Shown one piece after another: positions 1-8,699 of a DNA stretch of 64,000 bases. Positions within the stretch are counted from its first letter, which is position 1, and each line of letters starts with the position of its first letter. The translations under genes and the position numbers were made by a program. The notes beneath the pieces are model-generated. The model had not been told where the DNA came from. It made no database searches and worked only from the letters and a program-made list of their open reading frames with translations. The DNA is from Spirosoma sp. 48-14 (GTDB taxonomy: Bacteria > Bacteroidota > Bacteroidia > Cytophagales > Spirosomataceae): NCBI RefSeq assembly GCF_001898575.1, contig NZ_MKUD01000019.1:57697-121696 (forward strand), given 5' to 3'.

Positions 1-344
1 TGATTGCCTGCCTGGGCCTGTTCGGTCTGGCTACGTTCTCCGCCGAACAGCGTACCAAAGAAATTGGCGTTCGGAAAGTACTGGGCGCATCGGTCGCCAG
101 CATCATCGCCCTCATGACCAAAGATTTCCTGAAACTCGTAGCCATCGCCATGCTGATAGCTTCGCCCATTGCCTGGTATGCCATGAGTCAGTGGCTGCAA
201 AATTTCGAGTTCAAAATCGGAATCACTTGGTGGGTATTTGCCCTAACAGGTCTGTTGATGGCGGTCATTGCCCTGCTGACGGTTAGTTTCCAGAGCATCA
301 AAGCCGCCCTGATGAACCCGGTAAAATCACTGCGTTCGGAATGA
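1..344 (+). CDS. ABC transporter permease, C-terminal fragment (MacB/FtsX type)
   Basis: The reading frame is open from base 3 and the gene begins before the window. The visible 113 residues hold the signature of the MacB/FtsX permease C-terminus: one hydrophobic helix, then SAEQRTKEIGVRKVLGAS (the cytoplasmic EIGVRKxLGA motif), then two further membrane helices, ending in NPVKSLRSE. Family members of this kind in Bacteroidetes are about 800 residues with two FtsX domains and usually export antimicrobials or lipoproteins. The substrate cannot be told from this piece. It shares only the permease fold with the gene at 40963-42201. Confidence 0.85.
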   Translation, partial: IACLGLFGLATFSAEQRTKEIGVRKVLGASVASIIALMTKDFLKLVAIAMLIASPIAWYAMSQWLQNFEFKIGITWWVFALTGLLMAVIALLTVSFQSIKAALMNPVKSLRSE

Positions 345-410
345 TTGGGTGTCGAAATTGATGTACCAATAGTGTATTATAGCCTGTTTAAACTTCTGTG
401 GAATAGTTAT

Positions 411-498
411 TTATGTCATCCCGACGCAGGAGGATCTTCGGTGAGTGCCCATTGAGTAGCCTGTTTTCGAAAATCCCTCCTGCGTCGGGATGACATAA
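411..498. repeat. Intergenic inverted repeat, 23-bp perfect arms
   Basis: Arms 411-433 and 476-498 are exact reverse complements (left arm starts TTATGTCATCCCGACGCAGG) around a 42-nt loop. It lies between the end of a rightward gene and the end of a leftward gene, so it could serve as a two-way terminator. The arm length and perfection are more like a mobile REP- or MITE-type palindrome than a simple terminator. Confidence 0.8.
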
Positions 499-535
499 AA
501 TACCAACAAGTTCTTAATCCCGATTAATCCCGGCC

Positions 536-1435
536 TTACTGATTAATTGCTAAAAGAAGGCCGGGAATCATCAAAAGACCATCTAAATACACATAATATA
601 CATAGTCGGACAGGGGTGACTGAAGCCGACGAGCACTCAAAACCAGGAGTACCATAGGCAAGCCCAGACATAGGAGAGTTTTCGGCGGGATTCCCTGAAA
701 AAACAAGGCCGTAAGCGTAACCACATAAGCCACCACTAACCCCCGAAAAAACAGGAGTGCCTGCTGGTTTGTGAGCATCGATACAATGGTTAGCCATTTC
801 GATTTACCGTCATCGCTCCGGTCGCGGTAGTCGAACCAGAAGGCAATGCTGTAGATGAATACAAACCAGTTTAAAGCCCAGGTAACGACGAGCATACTGC
901 TGAAATGCCGGGTTGTGTCGTTAATGAGCAGCGGAAGCCCAACCATAACGTATGTCCAGACCATCGACAGGTAGGCCGTTTTGAGAATGGCAATCCGGCG
1001 CAGTGCCAAAAAAGGCCAGAAATTAAGCTTGGGAGCCGTATACAAAAACGCCAGCACAACAACCGGAAAAAGATCGTACAGATAGGTCTTGAGTGCGTAC
1101 AGTTCGCGTAAACCAATAATGGCCGACAGCAGAAAAAGCACGAGTAGCAACGGTTTGTTTCGTTGATTCCAGCGAAGCCGCAGAGCGCCTGCCGTCGATA
1201 AATCGGTCGGTACATCGGTCAGGTACCAGTGTAGAGAATAACTGCCCAGAGTGCCCGCAAACACGAAGAGCAAAAGCGAACGGGGTAGCCTGAGATCAAA
1301 CAGCAATGCGGTCGTCTGGCATAAAACAACAGCGCAGAACGCAATGTAGGCATTGCTAAACAGAATGAACTGGAGCGCAGATTCTAAAAAGCCAAGCAGG
1401 GCTCGACGCATTCGATCATGATCAACTACGTGCAT
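536..1435 (-). CDS. UbiA-like prenyltransferase family membrane protein
   Basis: About 299 residues with eight to nine hydrophobic helices throughout. An aspartate-rich cytoplasmic loop near residue 200 (FDYRDRSDDGKSKW) resembles the second DxxxD motif of UbiA-family prenyltransferases, and a weaker WYLTDVPTD region near residue 72 could stand for the first. UbiA enzymes join an isoprenoid chain to an aromatic or sugar acceptor at the membrane. The first aspartate motif is poor, so the protein may be a divergent or non-canonical member. ATG at 1435 is preferred to a TTG five codons upstream. It stands alone, convergent with the preceding permease gene. Confidence 0.55.
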   Translation of the reverse strand: MHVVDHDRMRRALLGFLESALQFILFSNAYIAFCAVVLCQTTALLFDLRLPRSLLLFVFAGTLGSYSLHWYLTDVPTDLSTAGALRLRWNQRNKPLLLVLFLLSAIIGLRELYALKTYLYDLFPVVVLAFLYTAPKLNFWPFLALRRIAILKTAYLSMVWTYVMVGLPLLINDTTRHFSSMLVVTWALNWFVFIYSIAFWFDYRDRSDDGKSKWLTIVSMLTNQQALLFFRGLVVAYVVTLTALFFQGIPPKTLLCLGLPMVLLVLSARRLQSPLSDYVYYVYLDGLLMIPGLLLAINQ

Positions 1436-1772
1436 CAACGATACAGACAAGTCAAATTCTCAACTAGACGGTTAATGTGTACCCACACTATTGACGCGTG
1501 TACGGCAAGTATAGTCTGGTAATTTTTAGGGGGCAAAGCCATACCGAATCACCTCCCAAAATAAGGTAACAATTGACAGAACTTGTTGGTTATGCTGCTA
1601 TTTAACTACCATTCCTTTAGCTTATCACCCTCCACCGTGAAGGGCGGCCGTTTGGCGGAAGTTATGACATCAAGACCGAACGTACCCCAAACGGCTGGTG
1701 CATTAATCATCTGAAATAAAACCTTAAATAGACCGATGGCAACGCATCGCTTCAATAAGGTCGTTTTACCCG

Positions 1773-1780
1773 TACTTTTG
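1773..1780 (+). promoter_or_regulatory. Putative -7 box for the AraC-type gene
   Basis: TACTTTTG matches the Bacteroidetes -7 consensus TAnnTTTG exactly and would place the transcript start near 1787, about 34 nt before the favoured start codon. No clear -33 box was recognised. Confidence 0.4.
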
Positions 1781-1820
1781 TTGTACCGGCCCGTTGGGGG
1801 TTGGTACAGCAAAAACACAG

Positions 1821-2999
1821 GTGAATATAAGCCTACACCCTTTCGACCTCATTGTTATCCTGGGTATCGCACAGGGACTTTTGTATGCTATCCTGTTGCT
1901 GACAAAGTATGGCCAATACCCTAGTAAGCAGTTACTGGCTTTTTTGCTGTTTGTTTTCTGCATTCTCAGTGCCAAAATTCTACTTCACACGCTGGGTTTA
2001 TGGCAGAATCCGCATCTACGATATATCCCGCTGGCTTTCGACCTTGCCATCCAGCCGCTGCTTTACCTCTATGTAGTGTCGCTGACCCAGCGAAATTTCG
2101 TGTTTAAGCGAGCGTATTGGCTTCACTTTACCCCCACGCTGCTTTTTATGCTCCATGCCGTGCTGGTTTACAGCCGAACCCAGGCGACGGATAATCTGGC
2201 GATCAAAGACCAACTGGCCGAAGACCTGTACTTCAACACAGTGAAATCCATTGAAGACGTTCTGTCGGTTCTGTCGGGTATTGCGTATGGATTGATTAGT
2301 TATCGTCGGTTGGTTCGTTACCGGCAATGGTTGTTCAATTCAATTTCCAATTCGGCTTATCCAGGCTATTTGTGGCTGCGTACGATACTGGTTCTCATGG
2401 GAGGAGCCTTGCTGTTGCTGGGCCTGAATCTATTCCTGGATATGGGGTTAGGCTTCAATGGCCGGTACTTTTTTCATTGGCAGCTATTTTATGTGTATCT
2501 GGCCGCAAATGTGTACTACCTGGGCATTGTTGGGTATCAGCAGCCACCGTTTGACGTAGCGTTTGATGAGTCGGTAGCCGATACGTCGCCTAAACGAGTG
2601 CTCGATACGTTGAAAGACGACCAGATTCAGGGCGTAAAAAGCCGTATCGAAACTGCCCTCGAACAGGAGTCCGTTTTTTTGGACCCCGATCTGAGCCTGA
2701 ATAGTCTGGCCGTTCACCTACAGGTTTCACCAGGGATTGTTTCGGCCGTAATTAACAGCGAATTCGAGAAAAGCTTTCGGAGTTTGATTAACGAACGGCG
2801 CGTCGAGGAAGTAAAGCGTCGGCTGACCGACCCGGCCTACAAACATCTGTCAATACTGGGCATTGCGCTGGAAACGGGTTTTAATTCGGAAGCCAGTTTT
2901 TACCGGGTCTTCAAATCCGTAACCGGGCTGTCGCCCCGACAATATACGGCCCAGAATACTCCCAATATCGTTATTGAGAACTCTCAAAAGCCAAAATGA
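1821..2999 (+). CDS. Membrane-anchored AraC-family transcriptional regulator
   Basis: The N-terminal ~230 residues hold six to seven hydrophobic helices and the C-terminal ~100 residues are an AraC/XylS double helix-turn-helix (NSLAVHLQVSPGIVSAVINS, then LGIALETGFNSEASFYRVFK, then TGLSPRQYTAQN). This seven-helix plus AraC layout is common in Bacteroidetes and suggests that a membrane signal is passed straight to DNA; the ligand is unknown. I favour the GTG at 1821 (reading MNISLHPFD) because the hydrophobic region starts right after it; a TTG at 1794 would add nine residues. The gene runs into the C10 protease gene with only 70 nt between, so the two may be co-transcribed. Confidence 0.8.
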   Translation: MNISLHPFDLIVILGIAQGLLYAILLLTKYGQYPSKQLLAFLLFVFCILSAKILLHTLGLWQNPHLRYIPLAFDLAIQPLLYLYVVSLTQRNFVFKRAYWLHFTPTLLFMLHAVLVYSRTQATDNLAIKDQLAEDLYFNTVKSIEDVLSVLSGIAYGLISYRRLVRYRQWLFNSISNSAYPGYLWLRTILVLMGGALLLLGLNLFLDMGLGFNGRYFFHWQLFYVYLAANVYYLGIVGYQQPPFDVAFDESVADTSPKRVLDTLKDDQIQGVKSRIETALEQESVFLDPDLSLNSLAVHLQVSPGIVSAVINSEFEKSFRSLINERRVEEVKRRLTDPAYKHLSILGIALETGFNSEASFYRVFKSVTGLSPRQYTAQNTPNIVIENSQKPK

Positions 3000-3069
3000 G
3001 AGGTTTGCCAGCGAACGGCATGCGTGTTTTGCCCCGACAATTTATCGTTCAACGCAAATCATCATCGTC

Positions 3070-3876
3070 ATGCTGCGAGTTGCCTTCATTAGTTTTCTGG
3101 TTATCCTTTCCTTGACAACCGTATCGGCCCAGTTGCAGGAGCCGGTTCAAAAAAACGGTACTGTTCTGCTGAAAACCCACTGGGATCAGTTTGGCCCCTA
3201 TGCCCGCTATGCCCCCGATAACCATGTGTTGGGTTGCTGGAGTACGGCGCTGGCCCAGATTTTTTATTACCATCGGCTTCGGCCCACAGGTGTCGTTTCG
3301 TATCAATGCTCAAAAGGGTATAAAATTGAGGATACGCTGGCCAATCATACGATAGCGTGGGATCAGTTTGCGACACGTATCGAGCCAACTACGCCCCATG
3401 TGGCCCAGGATAATGTGGCCCGGTTTTCGTATATGACGGCCGAAGTGATTCGCAAAGATTTTGGAACGGGTAGCTATCTGGAAATGGTGAACCCCGTCGG
3501 GCAGGTAAATGCCTATTTCCCCTGCCAGGCTGAGTTTTATGTGTCGTTTACCGAACCAATTCCACTCTCTAAGGAACAGTTAGCGGCTATTGCCCAAAAA
3601 GAAAACATTCAGCATGTGCTACAACGCGATGAGGTAGTGAAGCTGATTCAGCGCGAAATTGATGCGAAACGGCCTGTGTATTTTCATTTCGGGAATTTCA
3701 CGACCTACGGTCATTCAACCGTTATCGACGGCTGCCAGCAGGAAAACAACACGTTTTGGGTGCATATCAATTACGGCGCTGGTGGAAAACGCAGTGGTTG
3801 GTATGATCTGTTTAAGCCGATTGATGTTGCCGACGACATAAAACTGCGCGCCTTTGTCACTGTCAAACCCAATTAA
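3070..3876 (+). CDS. Secreted C10-family cysteine peptidase (streptopain-like)
   Basis: 268 residues starting at ATG 3070, which opens a clear signal peptide ending near SAQ (residue 21). The catalytic cysteine lies in LGCWSTALAQIFYYH (Cys56), matching streptopain GCVATAMAQIMKYH. The catalytic histidine lies in YGHSTVIDG (His215), followed by WVHINYGAGGKRSGWYDL, which matches the family's HVNWGWGG...G-F-L block. C10 peptidases are papain-fold enzymes. Streptopain and characterised Bacteroides members carry an inhibitory propeptide of about 100 residues; here Cys56 lies only 35 residues after the signal cleavage site, so no propeptide is visible. An in-frame start 32 codons upstream is rejected because it overlaps the preceding gene and would bury the signal peptide. 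Confidence 0.75.
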   Translation: MLRVAFISFLVILSLTTVSAQLQEPVQKNGTVLLKTHWDQFGPYARYAPDNHVLGCWSTALAQIFYYHRLRPTGVVSYQCSKGYKIEDTLANHTIAWDQFATRIEPTTPHVAQDNVARFSYMTAEVIRKDFGTGSYLEMVNPVGQVNAYFPCQAEFYVSFTEPIPLSKEQLAAIAQKENIQHVLQRDEVVKLIQREIDAKRPVYFHFGNFTTYGHSTVIDGCQQENNTFWVHINYGAGGKRSGWYDLFKPIDVADDIKLRAFVTVKPN

Positions 3877-3999
3877 TTGGTCATTATTGTTGATTCTTCG
3901 GCTTGTCCGCGATACAATCGTGGGCAAGCTAATGGTCGATTGTAAACTTGTAGGTCAGCTTTTTTATCCGCAACTTGCCTTTTCATTGTCGATTTGCTG

Positions 4000-5247
4000 A
4001 TGTTCATGAAAACAATTGCCCTCTTTTTGGCTCCACTTCTCCTGGGGCTTCTTTTTCCAACTACGCCTGCCGAAGTAACTAGCAACTTCCTTACGATAAC
4101 TCCGCCTAAAGCCGCCAAACTCATGACAGGTGCCGATCAGATTTCGGCTTATCTGCCTTACCTGAAAGGAAAACGCATTGGTATGGTCGTTAACCAGACG
4201 TCGATCATCGGCAATAAACCGAGTGTCGATAGTCTGTTGAGCCTGGGCGTTACCATTGTCCGAATATTCGGACCAGAACACGGATTTCGAGGAAATGCCA
4301 GCAACGGAGCCAAAGTAGATGACGCGGTCGATACAAAGACAGGTATTCCAATCATTTCGCTATACGGAAAGAACAAAAAGCCCTCACAAGAGCAACTCGC
4401 CGACATTGACCTGATGGTTTTCGACATTCAGGATGTAGGTTGTCGGTTTTACACGTATATCAATACGCTCAACCATGTGATGGAAGCCTGCGCCGAGCAT
4501 AAAAAGGAGCTGATGATTCTGGACCGTCCTAATCCGAACGGATTCATCATCGACGGGCCGATTCTGGAAAAACACCTGTATTCGGGTATCGGTATGCACC
4601 CTATTCCGATCACACACGGTTGTACCATCGGGGAGTTTGCCCAGATGATCAACGGCGAAGGCTGGGGTGGATTGCCCGGAAAAAACCTGTGTCAGCTCAA
4701 GATTATCAAGGTTGCCAACTACACGCACGATACGCCCTATACGTTGCCGGTTCTGCCTTCACCGAACCTGAATACGCAGCAGTCGATTATGCTTTATCCA
4801 AGCACCTGCTGGTTCGAAGGCACGATCATTAGCCAGGGGCGAGGTACGTATATGCCATTCACCGTCTTAGGGGCTCCGGCGCTCAAAGGTATCTACCCGT
4901 TCTCATTTAAGCCCGTCAGTATCAAAGGCATGAGCGAAACTCCTCTGCATCAGGATACCGAATGCTATGGCCTCGACCTGCGGAATTACGACACAAATAC
5001 ATTTCGCAAAAGCCGACAGCTTAATCTCCAGTGGCTGATGGAATTATACAAAGCGTATCCCAATAAAGAGCAGTTCTTCGATACAAAATATAGCAACCAG
5101 ATTGGCAATTTCAACTTCCGCAGTGGCAACGAAGACCTGAAGAAACAAATCATTGCCGGTGTATCGGAAAAAGAAATCCGCAAAAGCTGGGAACCCGGTT
5201 TGTCAGCCTACAAACAGATGCGGAAGAAGTATTTGCTGTATCCATAG
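4000..5247 (+). CDS. namZ: NamZ-like exo-beta-N-acetylmuramidase (DUF1343)
   Basis: About 415 residues with an N-terminal signal sequence (MFMKTIALFLAPLLLGLLFP), so probably periplasmic. Family blocks are clear: GKRIGMVVNQTSI, FGPEHGFRG, LMVFDIQDVGCRFYTYI, LDRPNPNG and PSPNLNTQQSIMLYPSTCWFEGT. DUF1343 proteins studied in Bacillus subtilis and Tannerella forsythia remove terminal MurNAc from peptidoglycan fragments during muropeptide recycling. The start is ATG 4000 or ATG 4006; an in-frame TTG lies just upstream. There is no operon partner, and an inverted repeat directly abuts the stop codon. Confidence 0.85.
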   Translation: MFMKTIALFLAPLLLGLLFPTTPAEVTSNFLTITPPKAAKLMTGADQISAYLPYLKGKRIGMVVNQTSIIGNKPSVDSLLSLGVTIVRIFGPEHGFRGNASNGAKVDDAVDTKTGIPIISLYGKNKKPSQEQLADIDLMVFDIQDVGCRFYTYINTLNHVMEACAEHKKELMILDRPNPNGFIIDGPILEKHLYSGIGMHPIPITHGCTIGEFAQMINGEGWGGLPGKNLCQLKIIKVANYTHDTPYTLPVLPSPNLNTQQSIMLYPSTCWFEGTIISQGRGTYMPFTVLGAPALKGIYPFSFKPVSIKGMSETPLHQDTECYGLDLRNYDTNTFRKSRQLNLQWLMELYKAYPNKEQFFDTKYSNQIGNFNFRSGNEDLKKQIIAGVSEKEIRKSWEPGLSAYKQMRKKYLLYP

Positions 5248-5332
5248 TTTTTCTGACAGGATTTACAGGATGAACAGGATTTTTGCCAAGACGGACGAAT
5301 CCTGTTTTATCCCGTAAATCATGTCAGAAAAA
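5248..5332. repeat. Inverted repeat with 9-nt tandem units; likely terminator of namZ
   Basis: Arms 5248-5281 and 5298-5332 pair over about 34 bp with a few mismatches. The left arm is built from 9-nt units (ACAGGATTT, ACAGGATGA, ACAGGATTT). It starts one base after the namZ stop codon. The outer ends are T5 and A5, as in a two-way terminator. Confidence 0.75.
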
Positions 5333-5404
5333 GCCCATTGGAAACCAATTTCAACAAATCCGGTGTTGAACCCTTATTGGATAATTTTCTAGCAAGTTAA
5401 ATCG

Positions 5405-5421
5405 GAGGGCTTTGAACCCTC
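5405..5421 (+). promoter_or_regulatory. Small hairpin in the mnmA leader
   Basis: GAGGG and CCCTC pair around CTTTGAA, ending 12 nt before the mnmA start codon. Upstream, TAATTTTC near 5380 is one base off the TAnnTTTG -7 box, so the hairpin probably lies in the 5' leader. Any function in translation control is a guess. Confidence 0.35.
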
Positions 5422-5433
5422 GCAGATACGTAC

Positions 5434-6549
5434 ATGAGTAAACACGGACGCATTCTGGTCGCCATGAGTGGCGGCATTGATTCTTCACTGGCATCGGTTC
5501 TGCTGCACGAAGAAGGATACGAGGTCATCGGCATGACCATGAAAACCTGGGATTACGCATCCTCAGGAGGTACCAAAAAAGAAACCGGCTGTTGCAGCCT
5601 CGACAGTATTAACGACGCCCGCAACATCGCCGTCAGCCTGGGATTCCCTCACTATATTCTCGACATCCGCGACGAATTTGGGGATTATGTCATTGACCAT
5701 TTCACAGGCGAATACCTGGAAGGCCGCACCCCAAACCCCTGTGTTCTTTGCAACACGCACATTAAATGGGACGCCCTACTCCGCCGGGCCGACCGGCTCG
5801 ATTGTGAGTTTATTGCAACCGGGCACTACGCGAATATCCGACACGAAAACGACAGGTTTGTGATCTCGAAAGGGGTCGATACCCTCAAAGATCAGTCGTA
5901 TGTACTGTGGGGCGTATCGCAGGAGAGCCTAAGCCGGACCAAACTGCCACTGGGCCACCTGCGCAAATCCGAAATTCGGGAGATGGCTAAAGAACGGGGT
6001 TTTATTGAACTGGTTACCAAATCAGAATCGTACGAAATCTGCTTCGTTCCCGACAACGATTACCGGGGATTTCTGAAACGACGGATGCCAGGTCTGGAGG
6101 CCGAAGTGGCCGGCGGTAATTTTGTGATGGAAGGAACAGGCAAGGTACTAGGTAAACACCAGGGCTATCCGTTCTATACCATTGGGCAGCGAAAAGGGCT
6201 CGGCATGGCGTTTGGGCAACCAATGTTCGTGACTGAAATCCGAAAAGACACCAACGAGGTTGTGCTGGGCGTCGACAAGGATTTACTGCGCGATGGTATG
6301 ATTGTCAGCAAATTGAACCTGCAAAAGTACGATCATATTGCCGGGCTGCTCGAAACCGTCACGAAAGTACGTTACAAAGACCCCGGCACGTCCGCTACCA
6401 TTTCCCAATCGGGCGATAAAATCGAGGTGCTTTTCCACGAAGGCGTTTCGGCTATTGCTCCTGGTCAGGCCGCTGTTTTTTACGAAGGCGACGACGTGGT
6501 TGGCGGTGGCTGGATCATGAAAAGCTTCCGCCAGTCGGATGCCCTTTAA
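5434..6549 (+). CDS. mnmA: tRNA-specific 2-thiouridylase MnmA
   Basis: 371 residues, the usual family length. MnmA adenylates U34 of tRNA Lys, Glu and Gln and replaces its 2-oxygen with sulfur. The ATP-pyrophosphatase P-loop is SGGIDSS (residues 12-18). The catalytic cysteine pair is Cys106 in NPCVLCNTHIKW and Cys203 in SYEICFVPDNDY. GHYA and TIGQRKGLG are further conserved blocks, followed by the C-terminal beta-barrel ending near GGGWI. The ATG at 5434 gives the standard N-terminus. The gene stands alone with its own upstream region. Confidence 0.97.
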   Translation: MSKHGRILVAMSGGIDSSLASVLLHEEGYEVIGMTMKTWDYASSGGTKKETGCCSLDSINDARNIAVSLGFPHYILDIRDEFGDYVIDHFTGEYLEGRTPNPCVLCNTHIKWDALLRRADRLDCEFIATGHYANIRHENDRFVISKGVDTLKDQSYVLWGVSQESLSRTKLPLGHLRKSEIREMAKERGFIELVTKSESYEICFVPDNDYRGFLKRRMPGLEAEVAGGNFVMEGTGKVLGKHQGYPFYTIGQRKGLGMAFGQPMFVTEIRKDTNEVVLGVDKDLLRDGMIVSKLNLQKYDHIAGLLETVTKVRYKDPGTSATISQSGDKIEVLFHEGVSAIAPGQAAVFYEGDDVVGGGWIMKSFRQSDAL

Positions 6550-6555
6550 ATAGGG

Positions 6556-6617
6556 TTTAAATACAGAGTCACGGAGAATACAGAGTTTACTGGGTTCTTC
6601 GTGTCTCTGTGTTTAAA
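6556..6617. repeat. Imperfect inverted repeat after mnmA
   Basis: Arms 6556-6578 and 6595-6617 pair over 23 bp with four mismatches. The core of the right arm reads TTCGTGTCTCTGTGTTTAAA; the left arm repeats AATACAGAG at 9-10-nt spacing. It starts seven bases after the mnmA stop and could end that transcript. A relative with similar wording (CCACAAAGATACACAG) occurs at 49114-49168. Confidence 0.7.
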
Positions 6618-6677
6618 TCAGACTTATTTTTACCTTGAAGCAGGATGTTTATATTCGTGCTGCAAAACCACCAAGTC

Positions 6678-7385
6678 ATGTCTAAACTCACCTTTACGGC
6701 TTCACTGATTTTTAGCATATTATTTTCGTTGGCAGTCCATTCGCAATCCATTTCGATTCCGCCTAAAGGGCATCCTAACCCAAGTGGTGCGGGCTGGAAG
6801 CACCTCTTCGGACCCGATCTTTCAGAAGCCGTTTTTCCTAAAGGTGTCTGGTATCGGGATGATGAAGGAGCTTTGACCGCCACAGCCGATAAAACCATCT
6901 GGACGGCTATTCCTTACGACGATTTTATTCTGGACCTTTTTTTCAAAACCGCCGATGGTACGAACAGTGGTGTAGTGGTTCATGCCAGCGATACCACCAA
7001 CTGGATTCCGAATTCAGTAGAGATTCAGATTGCCGACGATTACGCCAAACAATGGGCCGATTCGCCCAAAACCTGGCAATGTGGTGCTTTTTTTGGTCAC
7101 CAGGCCGCTACGAAACAAAAGGTGGTGAAGCAACCAGGCGAGTGGAACCGCTACACCATTACCTGCCAGGGCAAAATGATCTATGTAGTGCTGAACAACG
7201 AACTGGTGAACACGATCGATCTCACCAAATTTACATCGACCAAAACCAATCCTGACGGCTCGCCAGTACCCGAATGGCTCAACAAGCCTGCTGCCGATCT
7301 TCCATTGCATGGATACATAGGCTTACAGGGCAAACATGCTGGTGCTCCCATCTATTTCCGAAATATTAAGGTCAAGGCCCTATAG
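6678..7385 (+). CDS. Secreted DUF1080 protein (3-keto-disaccharide hydrolase family)
   Basis: 235 residues from ATG 6678, starting with a signal peptide (MSKLTFTASLIFSILFSLAV...SQS). The rest is a single DUF1080 concanavalin-like beta-sandwich: GWKHLFGPDLSEAVF, YDDFILDLFFKTADGTNSGV, PNSVEIQIADDY, PGEWNRYTITCQG, then LPLHGYIGLQGKHAGAPIYFRNIKVK at the C-terminus, with the family's closing G-x-x-x-FRNI-x-(V/I)K. Members in Bacteroidetes act on 3-keto-glycosides in the periplasm. An upstream in-frame ATG (6645) is rejected because it would precede the signal peptide. No partner gene lies beside it. Confidence 0.85.
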   Translation: MSKLTFTASLIFSILFSLAVHSQSISIPPKGHPNPSGAGWKHLFGPDLSEAVFPKGVWYRDDEGALTATADKTIWTAIPYDDFILDLFFKTADGTNSGVVVHASDTTNWIPNSVEIQIADDYAKQWADSPKTWQCGAFFGHQAATKQKVVKQPGEWNRYTITCQGKMIYVVLNNELVNTIDLTKFTSTKTNPDGSPVPEWLNKPAADLPLHGYIGLQGKHAGAPIYFRNIKVKAL

Positions 7386-7402
7386 CGTGGATGGCCCGTC
7401 CG

Positions 7403-7419
7403 CGTAGCCGAAGGCTACG
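7403..7419. terminator. Short GC-rich hairpin after the DUF1080 gene
   Basis: CGTAGCC and GGCTACG pair around a GAA loop 17 nt after the stop codon, followed by a second small stem (GTAG/CTAC). There is no long T tract, so it may protect the 3' end rather than terminate. Confidence 0.45.
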
Positions 7420-7493
7420 TTGTAGAGGCTACTACATTCTCCTCTGCGTTCTATAAAGCGAACCGGGACAGGGGATATTATTGTTGCACAACT

Positions 7494-7748
7494 ATGATAC
7501 CTACCGAACCGCAGACTCGCTTCAGCCATACATTACCCGAACTCCGTTTTTCTTTAAGCCTGCTTTATGTAGGGCGGTTTCTGCTGGGAATGCACAATGC
7601 TGCGCCGACGGACGAAGAGCGTGTTCAGGCATTCGATGACCATATCGAAACGGTTACTGATGAGCTGGTCGCTACAGAATTACTGCACGAAGCCGCTGTG
7701 CTGGCCGGAGATATTTTACCAAACACCTCACCAGAGAATCCAGTTTAA
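7494..7748 (+). CDS. Hypothetical small protein, 84 residues
   Basis: I do not recognise it. It starts at ATG 7494 and reads as a soluble, mostly helical acidic protein. ELRFSLSLLYVGRFLLGMHN is the most hydrophobic stretch, and residues 38-75 are rich in E, D and A. It lies 65 nt ahead of the HAD gene on the same strand and may share its transcript. Composition and codon use fit the neighbours, which supports a real gene, but no motif gives a role. Confidence 0.5.
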   Translation: MIPTEPQTRFSHTLPELRFSLSLLYVGRFLLGMHNAAPTDEERVQAFDDHIETVTDELVATELLHEAAVLAGDILPNTSPENPV

Positions 7749-7813
7749 GCAACGTTAAGCAGCAATCATCATTCTATACGTTTCCTGCTTTTGCTGCCGA
7801 AATCCATTCTATT

Positions 7814-8482
7814 ATGCCCAATGCTCCGTTTGCCGCCCTGTTTGACATGGACGGTGTTTTGATCGACAATGCCGATTTCCACCTGAACGCCTGGTTGCAA
7901 TTTGCCCAAAATCACGGTCTTTCGCTCACCCGCGATCAGTATATGGACCATATCAATGGCCATATATCTGCCGATTCACTGGCCTATGTCCTGCAACGCG
8001 CGGTTACACCTGCTGAGGTAATCATACTGACCGAAGAAAAAGAAGCAATTTATCGGGAGTTGTACCGTCCTCATCTTCGGCCCACACCGGGTTTGATTAC
8101 GTTTCTGGATGCACTCAAAAGAGCGGGGATTCCAATGGCCGTTGGTACTTCAGCGCCTGAAAGCAATGTGGGTTTTACCCTCGACGGAACCCATCTACGT
8201 CCCTACTTCGATGCAATTGTCGATGCCAGCATGATTCATAAAGGCAAACCTGATCCCGAAATTTACCTCACAGCCGCCCAGCGTGTAGGCGTAGAACCCA
8301 GTCACTGTGTGGTTTTCGAAGATGCGTTTGCAGGTATCGAGGCTGGACTTCGTGCCGGAATGAGCGTCATTGCCCTGGCCACTACACACACCCGTGCCGA
8401 ATTAGCCGATAAGGGAGCCAAACTAATCATCGACGATTTCACCCAATTGACTGTGGAGCAGGTACAAGCCTTGGTTGGCTGA
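7814..8482 (+). CDS. HAD-superfamily phosphatase / beta-phosphoglucomutase-like
   Basis: 222 residues, typical of the HAD IA subfamily. Motif I is FDMDGVLID (nucleophile Asp11, general acid Asp13). Motif II is the Thr/Ser in VGTSAPESN, motif III the Lys in KGKPDPEIY, motif IV VFEDAFAGIEAG. The helical cap lies at about residues 17-85. These enzymes hydrolyse or move phosphate on small sugar phosphates in the cytoplasm. The PDPEIY-FEDAFAGIEAG pattern is shared by beta-phosphoglucomutase and by sugar phosphatases, so the substrate is open. Confidence 0.85.
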   Translation: MPNAPFAALFDMDGVLIDNADFHLNAWLQFAQNHGLSLTRDQYMDHINGHISADSLAYVLQRAVTPAEVIILTEEKEAIYRELYRPHLRPTPGLITFLDALKRAGIPMAVGTSAPESNVGFTLDGTHLRPYFDAIVDASMIHKGKPDPEIYLTAAQRVGVEPSHCVVFEDAFAGIEAGLRAGMSVIALATTHTRAELADKGAKLIIDDFTQLTVEQVQALVG

Positions 8483-8572
8483 GTTAGTAGGCGGAGTCAG
8501 GCTCTTACAACCTGACCCGTGAAGTTTTTGAAAATCGAGCCAGCTAAACTGTTCGGTTTTGAGAAACCTCAC

Positions 8573-8598
8573 GAGGTCAGATTTAAGAATCTGACCTC
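8573..8598. terminator. Perfect 11-bp hairpin between convergent genes
   Basis: GAGGTCAGATT (8573-8583) and AATCTGACCTC (8588-8598) pair perfectly around TAAG. It sits between the ends of the HAD gene (rightward) and the LRR gene (leftward) and probably serves both. A related phrase (ACCTGACCCGTGAAG) lies 60 nt to the left. Confidence 0.6.
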
Positions 8599-8699
8599 AC
8601 CCTATTGACTAATACAAACAACGTCTTAATTGATTCTCTACGATCTGTCTCCTCACAGATCGTGGGCAACTGTTCATTTGAAAGAATTTACAGCTTTAT

